In this document: one piece after another, positions 32,784 to 41,000 of the stretch
Layout of the letters: each line of letters opens with the position of its first letter
How positions within the stretch are numbered: position 1 is the first letter of the stretch
Assembly (NCBI GenBank): GCA_947305045.1
Contig: CAMZCW010000004.1
Location: forward strand, 1 to 54,978
From: an uncultured Bacteroidales bacterium
GTDB taxonomy: Bacteria; Bacteroidota; Bacteroidia; Bacteroidales; UBA932
Length of the DNA stretch: 54,978 nt
Direction of reading: 5' to 3'
Position numbers and translations under genes: made by a program
The notes under the pieces: model-generated
Told to the model about the DNA's origin: nothing
The model's input: only the letters and a program-made list of their open reading frames with translations
Database searches by the model: none

Positions 32784-34367
32784 ATGAAAAAGTATCAATA
32801 TCTATTTACTGCACTGCTTGCAATCGCTGCGTGCCAGAAAAACGAAGTCGCACCTGAAACCATTGATGAGGAGCCCGTGTGGGGATATATTACCGCAGAG
32901 ATAAGCACGACCGCTGTGAAAGGTGTCCTCGTTGATGGGGAAGATGCGAATACCTTAGACTTCAAATGGGAAGTCGGGGATAAGATTCGGATGGCTGTAA
33001 ATAAGGGTACCCTTGAGACACCTATTTATGCATATCGTAATGGTTACATATATAGTGTAAATGATGGTGAGCATACAGTGACTATCAAGTACGATAAGGG
33101 AACAGGAGAAAATATTGCAAATTATATTGTAGGCGCATGGTATCCGTGGCTTGATAAAGAAAACAGTGAACCAAAGGCTATACGTACAACTCAAGACTAT
33201 TCGATTGGGAAGGTGTCCATCCCTCTCCATGCAACAAATGTCTCTACTGAAAATCCAATTGATGTGGGAACATCAGCAGGTACAGATGTAGAACTATCCC
33301 AGAAGTTGGTATTTGGGCCTTATAATCCTGGTGGCACAGCCTTTTCGGTTCTTGGTTTTCGACTGAAGGGCGCTGAACGCACAATCAAGAGCATAAAAGT
33401 CAATAATGGAAGCCAGGATTACACGCTAACCAATATCAATACGCCATTAACGGATGATGTTCAGTATTTCTACATTGTCCTGCCGGCATCTGACACCCCG
33501 CTCTCCAATTTCAAGGCTACCATCACCGCAAATGACGGAGAAAATGACCTGGAGTACACCCGTACCAAGTCCTCTTATACTCCTACTGCAGGAAAGGTTA
33601 CCCGTTTCCCGGTAATTTCGGATATAAACGATACGGGACGATACACCTGGATTTTCAAGGGCGAAGACGGCCCTTCCGGCAATAAACTCAGCCAGAATGC
33701 TCCGTTCACGTATTGGTTCCCGTTCTATGGCAGTCCTGCTGCCGCTCATCATAGTGACATTACCCGCGGCGCAGACCATTGGACCGAGACGCCCAACGTG
33801 TCCGTCGGCAAGAACAATTTCTATTTCGCCATTACGGCCAATATCGACGGTCAGGGCAGGTCTTCCTCTGAATGGGGCTCTGTGGCCGAATCCAAGACCA
33901 CGATCAACGGCGCAGCCAATCAGGTGATGCGTTTCCCTATTCACACCGGCAACTATCCCATCCTGGGTTTCAAGGTCACCAAACTTGATCTCCTTGGAAC
34001 CGGTATGAAGGTACGTCTGGACGTCAATTCCACCCAGGATACCAGCTCCCCCGGAACCAATACCTATGTAGGCCGATACATGCCTGTGCGCTATACTGGC
34101 GCAACTGAAAACCGCCACCAGACCCTGAGCGAAGACGGCGAGGCCGGTACGGGTATATACTACATCGACCTGTCGGCCAGCAATGTCCAGTTCAAGAATG
34201 GGACAAACGCCAACGAAACCCTTCCCAACAGCCGTACACTGCACTTTACTACCTTCAACCTGCAGTTCCGCGACATTGTCCCCGGTACCTCCGGCACCAT
34301 GGATATCTACTGGATTGGCTTCTTCAACTCCAAGAAGGAACTGGAAACCTTTGCTGCAGCTAACTAG
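32784..34367 (+). CDS. Surface lipoprotein of unknown function, paralog 2
   Basis: 527 residues with lipobox AIAAC; start at 32784 chosen to put the signal at the N-terminus. The C-terminal half is nearly identical in protein and DNA to paralog 1 (a stretch of about 167 bp, 33903-34069, looks identical to 32148-32314). The N-terminal half (about 20-215) is not closely similar and is clearly more AT-rich, with codons such as ATA and TAT that neighbours avoid. This suggests a mosaic formed by recombination between a foreign 5' half and the local 3' half. It is followed by a hairpin-plus-T terminator. Likely a surface binding protein with exchanged ligand domain (inference). Confidence 0.7.
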   Translation: MKKYQYLFTALLAIAACQKNEVAPETIDEEPVWGYITAEISTTAVKGVLVDGEDANTLDFKWEVGDKIRMAVNKGTLETPIYAYRNGYIYSVNDGEHTVTIKYDKGTGENIANYIVGAWYPWLDKENSEPKAIRTTQDYSIGKVSIPLHATNVSTENPIDVGTSAGTDVELSQKLVFGPYNPGGTAFSVLGFRLKGAERTIKSIKVNNGSQDYTLTNINTPLTDDVQYFYIVLPASDTPLSNFKATITANDGENDLEYTRTKSSYTPTAGKVTRFPVISDINDTGRYTWIFKGEDGPSGNKLSQNAPFTYWFPFYGSPAAAHHSDITRGADHWTETPNVSVGKNNFYFAITANIDGQGRSSSEWGSVAESKTTINGAANQVMRFPIHTGNYPILGFKVTKLDLLGTGMKVRLDVNSTQDTSSPGTNTYVGRYMPVRYTGATENRHQTLSEDGEAGTGIYYIDLSASNVQFKNGTNANETLPNSRTLHFTTFNLQFRDIVPGTSGTMDIYWIGFFNSKKELETFAAAN

Positions 34368-34393
34368 TCCTTCCCGACAGAATATATGATTTC

Positions 34394-34430
34394 ACCAGCC
34401 CCAACCCTCACGGTTCCGGGCTGGTTTTTT
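34394..34430 (+). terminator. Rho-independent terminator after lipoprotein paralog 2
   Basis: ACCAGCCC (34394-34401) and GGGCTGGT (34418-34425) form an 8-bp stem followed by a run of six T. It lies 27 bp after the stop codon. The loop-side sequence CCTCACGGTTCCGGGCTGG recurs in the inverted repeats at 34631 and 35593. Confidence 0.8.
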
Positions 34431-34630
34431 CTGCTCAGGCGGGCCAGGTGGAATTCCAGTCCCTCCTCCGTCACCGCCGCAGTAGCCAAAGTGGCAGCAA
34501 CGAAGTGTGCCTGGGCTAAGGGTGCTGGTAGGTGGTAAAATTTTCGCCACCCACCGGCAAAATCGACCCTTTTTGCTTGTGGGTGGTTATTTTTTCGCCA
34601 GTCACCCGCACCCGGCTTCGTGTTGTGGCC
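34431..34630. other. Intergenic region with short direct repeats
   Basis: No convincing gene. GGTGGTAAAATTTTCGCCA (34531-34549) and GGTGGTTATTTTTTCGCCA (34582-34600) are near-identical 19-bp direct repeats 51 bp apart, the first overlapping a GGTGG/CCACC hairpin. A minus-strand open frame crosses the region but shares its sequence with the terminator palindrome and was not accepted as a gene. Confidence 0.5.
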
Positions 34631-34682
34631 CCTCACCGGTTCCGGGCTGGTGATTTTTTGCTATTAGCGTTGTTGCTTGTGA
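34631..34682 (+). repeat. Left inverted repeat of a 1-kb segment
   Basis: CCTCACCGGTTCCGGGCTGG, then a short T-rich stretch, then GCTATTAGCGTTGTTGCTTG. The reverse complement recurs at 35593-35642 with only a few mismatches. Its inner end supplies the TTG used as -33 element by the promoter at 34696. Confidence 0.85.
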
Positions 34683-34704
34683 GTAAAAAAACACTTATCT
34701 TCGC
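34671..34704 (+). promoter_or_regulatory. Promoter at the inner edge of the left inverted repeat
   Basis: TTG-N20-TATCTTCGC, with the -7 box at 34696-34704 (one mismatch to TAnnTTTG). It reads into the short ORFs at 34723 and 34894. Confidence 0.5.
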
Positions 34705-34722
34705 AACAGAGAAAAAAGTTTT

Positions 34723-34890
34723 ATGGAAGAGAAGAAACATATCCTTCAGGAGCCATCTGCTGCTTATGGTAGGAAGGTAAGAATGGACGGACTTGTGTTC
34801 ACCCCAATGGAGAACATGATGGAAACCCTCCGTTCTCAAGGCGCTATTACGCACGCTGAATTAGTCGAAAAACTTTCGAAGTATTTGTAG
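34723..34890 (+). CDS. Small protein of unknown function (55 aa)
   Basis: A 55-residue ORF (MEEKKHILQEPSAAYGRKVR ... ELVEKLSKYL) 19 bp downstream of a promoter-like -7 box. The predicted helical C-terminus (ITHAELVEKLSKYL) and charged N-terminus would fit a small antitoxin or regulator, but no family is recognised. The next ORF starts 3 bp after its stop, suggesting translational coupling. Confidence 0.5.
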   Translation: MEEKKHILQEPSAAYGRKVRMDGLVFTPMENMMETLRSQGAITHAELVEKLSKYL

Positions 34891-34893
34891 GCC

Positions 34894-35226
34894 GTGGATA
34901 GTAGGGTTAGGACAACAGGGGTAGAGTTAATATATTCTTCCGAGGTAACGAGCGAGATTGAACGGATAATCAGTTTGAACCTATCTGTTCCTTTAGACAA
35001 GGTCGCCCTTTTTATTTCACGTCTTTTAAAGGGCTTTCAAAATTTGGCGAATAGTGACAATGACTTTATCCCGTATTGGGGAGATTATCTTTATGAGATG
35101 GAGGATATAGGGATGGTTGTTTTCCAGCCAATTTTTGACACGACCTCTGAAAGCACAGCATTTTACGTGAAGAGCATTCGTTGGAATTTCCCCAACAGTA
35201 GGTTTTTCTACATGTTTGATTACTGA
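34894..35226 (+). CDS. Hypothetical protein (110 aa), coupled to the upstream small ORF
   Basis: Starts at GTG 3 bp after the stop of the 55-aa ORF and encodes 110 residues with mixed alpha/beta character (VELIYSSEVTSEIERIIS, AFYVKSIRWNFP, FFYMFDY). The size and two-gene arrangement are compatible with a toxin-antitoxin pair, but I do not recognise a RelE/ParE, PIN or Fic motif. Base composition is more AT-rich than the flanking PULs, consistent with transfer. No other gene of known function lies inside the inverted repeats. Confidence 0.45.
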   Translation: MDSRVRTTGVELIYSSEVTSEIERIISLNLSVPLDKVALFISRLLKGFQNLANSDNDFIPYWGDYLYEMEDIGMVVFQPIFDTTSESTAFYVKSIRWNFPNSRFFYMFDY

Positions 35227-35312
35227 GAACGTGTACTTGCCCTCAATGGGCAAATTTCTCATATACATTTGGAAGTCAAGGAAGGTATATATATCTTTAT
35301 GAAAATATATAT

Positions 35313-35573
35313 ATGAAAACAGCGGTCAAACGAAAACTGATTGATATAAAGCCTGCGGTGTTTGATTCTCTTATGGTTCAAGCCAAAGGGGAAGGTCTCT
35401 CTTTGAAGAAATATATAGAAGCGTTATTGGAAAGGGAGAACCCAAAAAGCGGACATGGCATTCCTCACTCCGTAAAAGATGCCCGGGTTATCAGCCTGGT
35501 AGGCATTGGCAAGCGGGCTGTCGCCGCACTGGACCCCAATGATGACCGTGCACAATATATCCTTTCCAAATGA
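35313..35573 (+). CDS. Small ribbon-helix-helix-like protein (86 aa), antitoxin-like
   Basis: 86 residues. The N-terminal part, KRKLIDIKPAVFDSLMVQAK followed by GLSLKKYIEALLERE, has the beta-strand-helix-helix pattern of ribbon-helix-helix DNA-binding antitoxins (KPAVFDSL ... GLSLKKYIEALL). The C-terminal half (ISLVGIGKRAVAALDPNDDR) is not recognised. No toxin gene follows; the downstream inverted repeat begins 19 bp after the stop. A TA-rich stretch (TATATATATC) immediately upstream may contain its promoter and operator. Confidence 0.55.
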   Translation: MKTAVKRKLIDIKPAVFDSLMVQAKGEGLSLKKYIEALLERENPKSGHGIPHSVKDARVISLVGIGKRAVAALDPNDDRAQYILSK

Positions 35574-35592
35574 GTATGAAGGTGTTCCCTTC

Positions 35593-35642
35593 ACACAAAC
35601 AACAACGCTAATAGCTAAAAACCAGCCCGGAACCGGTGAGGG
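35593..35642 (-). repeat. Right inverted repeat of the 1-kb segment
   Basis: CACAAACAACAACGCTAATA, then a short A-rich stretch, then ACCAGCCCGGAACCGGTGAG: the reverse complement of 34631-34682 over about 50 bp with a few differences. The two copies bound the three small ORFs. Confidence 0.85.
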
Positions 35643-35653
35643 CTGCGGGCTGG
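35617..35653 (-). terminator. Terminator for the minus-strand frameshifted gene
   Basis: Read on the minus strand, CCAGCCC and GGGCTGG (35622-35628 and 35647-35653) form a stem followed by T5. It lies 40 bp past the stop of the frameshifted gene at 35693 and overlaps the right inverted repeat. Confidence 0.6.
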
Positions 35654-35692
35654 AGAAATAATTATTAACCTTGAAGGTAGGAGAACTAATGG

Positions 35693-36150
35693 TTAAAATG
35701 ACTGATTGATCATCCATTTATCATAGCAATCTTTTGCATCTGCTTCTGACTTGAAGGTCCCCGCCCAATAAACCTTGAACTCTGATGGAACCGGTTCTCC
35801 ATTTTAACAGAAATAGCGATTTTACATTGAATACGTTTGATATCTTTGACATCTCCAGTTGCTACGTCATTAAGAGTTCCGGAGCTGAAATTATATCCTA
35901 AACAAAAAATACTTCTTCCATAATTGATTATCTCCATCCTTTGTAGGAACTGCGTAATACTTGGAATCCTCCATACAAATCGCCCAAACAGGATAGTCGG
36001 CACCTAAAGTAATACGCGGAATATTGTCTCCATTCTTATTGGGGTTTGCAATAAGTCCCGTTCCATCACCTTTGCTTATTCGATTATTCCAAAGCGGAGA
36101 AAAGTTGTATCGATAGTTGCTCCCATCAAGATTATATTTCAGTTGCATTA
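35693..36150 (-). pseudogene. Frameshifted gene of unknown function
   Basis: The minus strand encodes a plausible protein in three blocks: MQLKYNLDGSNYRYNFSPLW ... DGDNQLWKKY, then CLGYNFSSGTLNDVATGDVK ... CKIAISVK, then VPSEFKVYWAGTFKSEADAK ... WMINQSF with a stop at 35693. Blocks one and three share a frame and block two is shifted. Removing one T from the T-run near 35905 and adding one A to the A-run near 35803 joins them without stops. The 5' end is unclear, because upstream of about 36150 the sequence turns GC-rich and the open frame there looks random. No family recognised. Either a decaying gene or two homopolymer assembly errors. Confidence 0.55.
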
Positions 36151-36358
36151 GGGCGTGAATAAGCTCGGGACCGCCAGGGGAGCGTTTGGGGCCGATAATG
36201 CGCCGGTGGCGGGCCGAATGGTCCGCCACTGCTACGGTTTGCCGGGAAAACGTGCCGCTGGCGGGCCTGGGTTGAGGAGGAGATGCCCGGTCGGGGGAGC
36301 GTGACAAACTGGGTTGGTTTATGTGACAGTAGGTGTGTGAAATGTACAAAGTTTTTCG
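36151..36358. other. GC-rich intergenic region upstream of the double esterase
   Basis: No convincing gene. It contains a hairpin with arms GTGGCGGGCC (36206-36215) and GGTCCGCCAC (36220-36229) and, nearer the esterase, GTGACA at 36301 and TGTGACA at 36322-36328, motifs repeated upstream of the PUL2 susC. Confidence 0.5.
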
Positions 36359-36367
36359 CATCTTTGC
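36359..36367 (+). promoter_or_regulatory. -7 box of the double-esterase gene
   Basis: CATCTTTGC (one mismatch to TAnnTTTG), 28 bp upstream of the ATG. The same nine bases form the -7 box of the PUL2 susC promoter at 37961, and both have TGTGACA motifs upstream. Confidence 0.5.
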
Positions 36368-36395
36368 ATAGACACATAACCATAACACAGTGGCA

Positions 36396-37895
36396 ATGAA
36401 AAATTCCATCCTTACTTTTGTAGCCATTCTTCTGATGGCACCCCAGGCCTTTGGGCAAAAAGTGGTGCATACGGAACGCTATGCTCAGGACAACCAGAAG
36501 CTCCTGTCCCGGGCGGATATCGGCCACCGCGTGGTCCTGATGGGAGATTCCATAACGGATTTCTGGCCCACAAGGAGTCCAGGGCTCTTTGAGAAGCACC
36601 CTAATCTAGTAGGCAGGGGAATAGGCGGAGAAGTATCGGCCCAGATGCTTTTACGCTTCCAGCCGGATGTGATAGACCTTCATCCGGAGACCGTGGTCAT
36701 CCTGGCCGGTATCAACGACATTGCCCAGAATTTGGGAGACACCTACAACGAGGACAATACCTTCAACAATATAAAAAGCATGACGGAACTGGCCCGGGCG
36801 CATGATATCCGCGTGGTCCTGTGCGCGCTCCTGCCTTCGGTCCGTTGCCGCTGGCGTCCGGAGATTGAAGATGTGCCGGAAAAAGTGGCGTCCCTGAATG
36901 CCCGCCTGCGCACCTATGCGAAAGAGAACGGCATTCCCTTTGCCGATTATTACAGCGCCCTTGCGGGCGAAGACGGAAAGACCATCCGCGGGGAATACTC
37001 CCCGGATACGGTGCACCCCAATCCCGCCGGCTATGCCATCATGGAGAATATTCTGCTCAATATCCTGGACGCGCAGCCCCAGTCGTTTACCGTAAATCTG
37101 TACCCGGACGGCCCCGCCGAGCAAAACGGCCTGGCCGGGCAGGAAACTTCCCGTGACGATGGCTTTGTCCGCAATACGTCCGATGCCACCCTCACATGTT
37201 ATCTGCCTGCCCGCTCCAACGGAAAAATGGTGGTGATATGCCCTGGCGGTGGTTATTCCGGCCTGGCCATGCGCCACGAAGGCGCCAATGTGGCGGAATG
37301 GTTCATGGAGCATGGCTTTGCGGCCTGCGTACTCAAGTACAGGATGCCCAACGGCCACCATACCATCCCGCTGTCGGACGTACAGGCCGCTTTCCGCTAT
37401 TGCAGGGCGCATGCTGCAGAATGGGGAATCGGCAAAATCGGTATCATGGGCTTCTCGGCCGGTGGACATCTTGCTGCTACCGCTTCCAACTTCTATGCGG
37501 ATGCCGGCACCCGGCCGGATTTTTCCATCCTCTTCTATCCCGTTATCACACTGGAAGAAGGGATTACCCACAAGGGAACCCGCGACCGTCTGTTGGGAAA
37601 GAGGGTGAACGACACGGAACTGCTGGCCCATTACTCCCTGGAGAATCAGGTGACGGAAAACACGCCGCCCACCTATATCGCCCTTACTGCAACCGATAAA
37701 GCGGTTCCTCCGGAGAACAGTTACCGGTATTACCGGGCGCTCATGCGCTGCAATGTCCCTGTCCAGATGCAGGTGTATCCGGAGGGGCCGCACGGCTTTG
37801 GTTTCATCATAAAGGATGATGAGAAGGATAACCTCAAAAAAGCGTATCGTGAGGCCTTATACCGGGATCTGGAATGTTGGCTGAGTCAGCTGTAA
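36396..37895 (+). CDS. Two-domain esterase: SGNH hydrolase fused to alpha/beta-hydrolase acetylesterase
   Basis: A 499-residue secreted enzyme (signal peptide to AFGQ). The SGNH domain (about 22-225) has VVLMGDSITDFW (catalytic Ser), GRGIGGE, ILAGINDIAQN and DTVHPNPAGY (catalytic Asp/His). The C-terminal domain (about 235-499) is an alpha/beta hydrolase of the acetyl-esterase/BD-FAE type: CPGGGYSGLAMRHEG (oxyanion hole), MGFSAGGHLAAT (nucleophile Ser), LTATDKAVPPENS (Asp region) and YPEGPHGFG (His). Such pairs deacetylate or de-feruloylate polysaccharide chains. It has its own promoter and opens PUL2. The ATG at 36396 is preferred to a GTG at 36390. Confidence 0.88.
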   Translation: MKNSILTFVAILLMAPQAFGQKVVHTERYAQDNQKLLSRADIGHRVVLMGDSITDFWPTRSPGLFEKHPNLVGRGIGGEVSAQMLLRFQPDVIDLHPETVVILAGINDIAQNLGDTYNEDNTFNNIKSMTELARAHDIRVVLCALLPSVRCRWRPEIEDVPEKVASLNARLRTYAKENGIPFADYYSALAGEDGKTIRGEYSPDTVHPNPAGYAIMENILLNILDAQPQSFTVNLYPDGPAEQNGLAGQETSRDDGFVRNTSDATLTCYLPARSNGKMVVICPGGGYSGLAMRHEGANVAEWFMEHGFAACVLKYRMPNGHHTIPLSDVQAAFRYCRAHAAEWGIGKIGIMGFSAGGHLAATASNFYADAGTRPDFSILFYPVITLEEGITHKGTRDRLLGKRVNDTELLAHYSLENQVTENTPPTYIALTATDKAVPPENSYRYYRALMRCNVPVQMQVYPEGPHGFGFIIKDDEKDNLKKAYREALYRDLECWLSQL

Positions 37896-37901
37896 CCCTC
37901 C

Positions 37902-37969
37902 TGTGACAAAATGTGCAATTGCTTGTGACATTCTGCAAGAAGAAAGTCGCAGGCAATTGCCATCTTTGC
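37902..37969 (+). promoter_or_regulatory. PUL2 susC promoter region with repeated motifs
   Basis: CATCTTTGC (37961-37969) is the -7 box, 42 bp before the ATG. Upstream lie TGTGACA at 37902 and 37924, and the palindrome GCAATTGC twice (37915-37922 and 37953-37960), 38 bp apart. These are candidate sites for the hybrid two-component regulator encoded downstream. Confidence 0.5.
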
Positions 37970-38011
37970 ATCAGTGACACTAGAACATTATTAACCAAAC
38001 CATAACTTATT

Positions 38012-41000
38012 ATGTCCAACACAATCTTACGCATCCTGCGTCTCGCTGCTTTGGCAACGGGGCTGTTTACTGCATCGGCAGTAGCGGCCCAGGCCCAGAA
38101 GGCGGTGCACGGCAGGGTAGTGGAAGCCGGAACCGGCTATGGGGCCATTGGCGCCGCCGTGGTCGTGGACGGTTCATCCACCGGAGCCATCACCGACGTT
38201 GACGGTAACTTTGAGCTGGCCGCTCCGGAAGGCTCTCCCGTCACGGTGACCATGATTGGCTTCAAAGAGGTGAAGGCCATCCTGCAGGAAGGGATGGTTG
38301 TTCGCCTGGAAGAAGACACCGAGCTTCTTGAAGAAGTGGTAGTCGTGGGCTATGGTACCGTGAAGAAGGAGTCCCTCTCCGGTGCTATCGCCGTTGTAAA
38401 AGATGAAATGTTGAAAGAGAAGGGCGCATTGTCCAGCCCGGTTCAGGCGCTGCAAGGCCAGGTGCCGGGTGTCATCATCACCCGCGCCTCGTCGGCCCCC
38501 GGCGATGAAAGCTGGAGCATGAGCCTGCGTGGCGCCGTTTCTGCCAACAACACCGAGCCTCTGGTGGTGATTGACGGTGTGGCTGCAGAAAGCGTGAACG
38601 AGCTGCGCCTGCTCAATCCCTCCGACATCGCCTCCATGTCCTTCCTGAAGGACGGCGCCGCCGCTATCTATGGTTCCCGTGCTGCAGGTGGCGTTGTGCT
38701 CATTACCACCAAGAAAGGCAAGGCCGGCAAGGCCAAGGTGAGCTACAACGGTTCCGTTACCGTAAAAACAGTGGGCCGCCTTCCCAAACTGATGGATATT
38801 GACACCTGGGCCGATGCTGTCATGGAGACCCTCTCCAACGATGGCAAGTCCTCCGACGAGACCTGGTGGAAATATGCCCTTCTGGCAAAACAGTATAAAG
38901 GCGGTTACATCGACCTTAGCCAGCAGGCCAATCCTTTTGGTACTACGGCATTTACCGACGTGGACGACTTTGTATTTGACGATAAGGTGGACTGGTTCGG
39001 CTCTGTCTTTGGTACGGCCGTTTCCCATGGCCACGACCTGTCTGTGACCGGTGGTACGGAAGTGAGTTCCTACCGTGTGTCCCTGGGCTATCAGTACGAT
39101 GGCTCTCCGCTGCAGTACGGCCGCAACAACAACCGCCGTTACAACGTGCGCGCCACCAATACCTATAAGATTACGGACCATGTCACCCTGGAATCCATCC
39201 TGGGCTTCAACCGTCAGGACCAGGTGGCTCCCGTGGACGTAGGTGCGCTGCTGAGCACCACCGTTCCCATGCCGGGTCTTCCGCTGTTTACCAAGGACGG
39301 CAAAGCCTATCGCTGGGGTACCTGGAACTCTCCGGCTGCGCAGGCCGAGTTCGGCGGCGACAACAAACTGGCCGTGAATGCGTTCAACATCAACGAAACG
39401 CTTAAGATCAAGTTCACCGACTGGCTGGACGGCAACGTGAACCTGGGTTACAACACCTCCTCTGCCAACCGTGAAAAGGACAATCATTCCGTAGAGTATT
39501 ATAACTACGCAGGCACCAAGTTGCAGGCCCTGAATCCCACGGCGGCCAACAGCTCCTATCAGAGCACTTCGGCCCGTACGGACTTTTACAGTGCATCGGC
39601 CTATCTGAACGCCCACAAGGAGTTTGCCAAGGCCCACAACACCTCTCTTACGCTGGGTGCCCAGTATGAGTTCAAGGACTACCGCTACTTTGGCGTAACC
39701 GGCAAAGACACGCAGGTGGGCCTGGAAGTCGTCAACGGAGCAGGGGAGATTCAACTGGATCCCAAACCCAGCAAATATCAGTTTGCCGTGGCTTCGTTCT
39801 TCGGCCGCGCCAACTATGACTACAAGTCCCGTTACCTGGTGGAACTGAATGCCCGTTACGACGGTTCTTCCAAGTTCCTGCCACAAAACCGCTGGGCCTT
39901 CTTCTGGGGCGCATCCGTTGCCTGGCACATCAGCAAGGAGCCCTTTATGGAAGCGGCCAAGGGATGGCTGAGCGAGCTCAAACTCCGCGCTTCTTATGGT
40001 GAAGTGGGTAACCAGAGCGGTATTGCCAACTACGACGGAAGCCAATTCTACAGCCTGATTGCCTCCAGCGGCGCTCTCATTGGCGGCTCCCTGGCATCGT
40101 ACATCCAAACCAACGGTACTTTTGCCTCCACCTCCCGTACCTGGGAGCGCATCAAGAACTACAACCTGGGCCTGGACTTCGGCTTCCTGGACGGACGCCT
40201 CTCCGGTATGGTGGAACTGTTCCAGAAGCGCAATGACAACATGCTGGTAAACATCTCCTACCCGTCCTTGATTGGTGATACGGCCCCCAAGGCCAACAGC
40301 GGCAAGTTCAAGGCATGGGGTTATGAAGGCCAGCTCACCTGGCGCGACCACGTGGGCAAGGACTTCTCCTATAATATTGGAGGCACCTTCACCTTCGCTC
40401 GCAACCAGCTGATGGATCTGGGCGGCAGCGCCAAGATTGTGAACAATGCCTTTGTTTCCAACCGGGAAGGCTATCCGCTCAACTCCCTGTTCGGCCTCCA
40501 GTACGGCGGCAAAATCCAGACAGAAGCGCAGCGCGAGGCTTATCTGGAAAAATACTACGAAGGCAACACCATCGGCCTTACTTCCGATATCCGCCTGGGC
40601 GACAATATGTTTGTGGACCAGAACAAGGATGGTAAGCTCACCGAGGACGACTTTATTTACCTGGGTTCCGATACGCCGGAAATCCAGTATTCCTTCAACG
40701 CCGGTGTGCAGTGGAAGGGCCTGGATTTTTCCATCGTGTTCCAGGGTGCAGGCAACCGTGTGGTCTATAACGGCATCAACAACTGGACCGTGCCCATGCG
40801 TGCCCTTTACACCAACTCCACCACCGTGGCTGTGGGAAAAACCTGGTCTGTGGACAGGCCCGACGGCTATTATCCGGCCTACACCAACAAGAGCAATATC
40901 AACAACTATAACTACCAGTCCTCTACCTGGAGCGCATCCGACGGTTTCTATCTGCGTTTGAAGAACATTACCCTGGGTTATTCCCTGCCGGAAGACCTGC

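Noticed and set aside
34364..34636. Minus-strand 90-residue frame after lipoprotein paralog 2
   Set aside because: It overlaps a strong plus-strand terminator and repeated palindromes, and no homologous domain or promoter is evident, although part of it looks coding-like.
36151..36427. Upstream extension of the minus-strand frameshifted gene toward 36427
   Set aside because: The extension is Arg/Ser/Pro-rich translation of GC-rich hairpin DNA and overlaps the esterase start, so it is unlikely to be protein coding.
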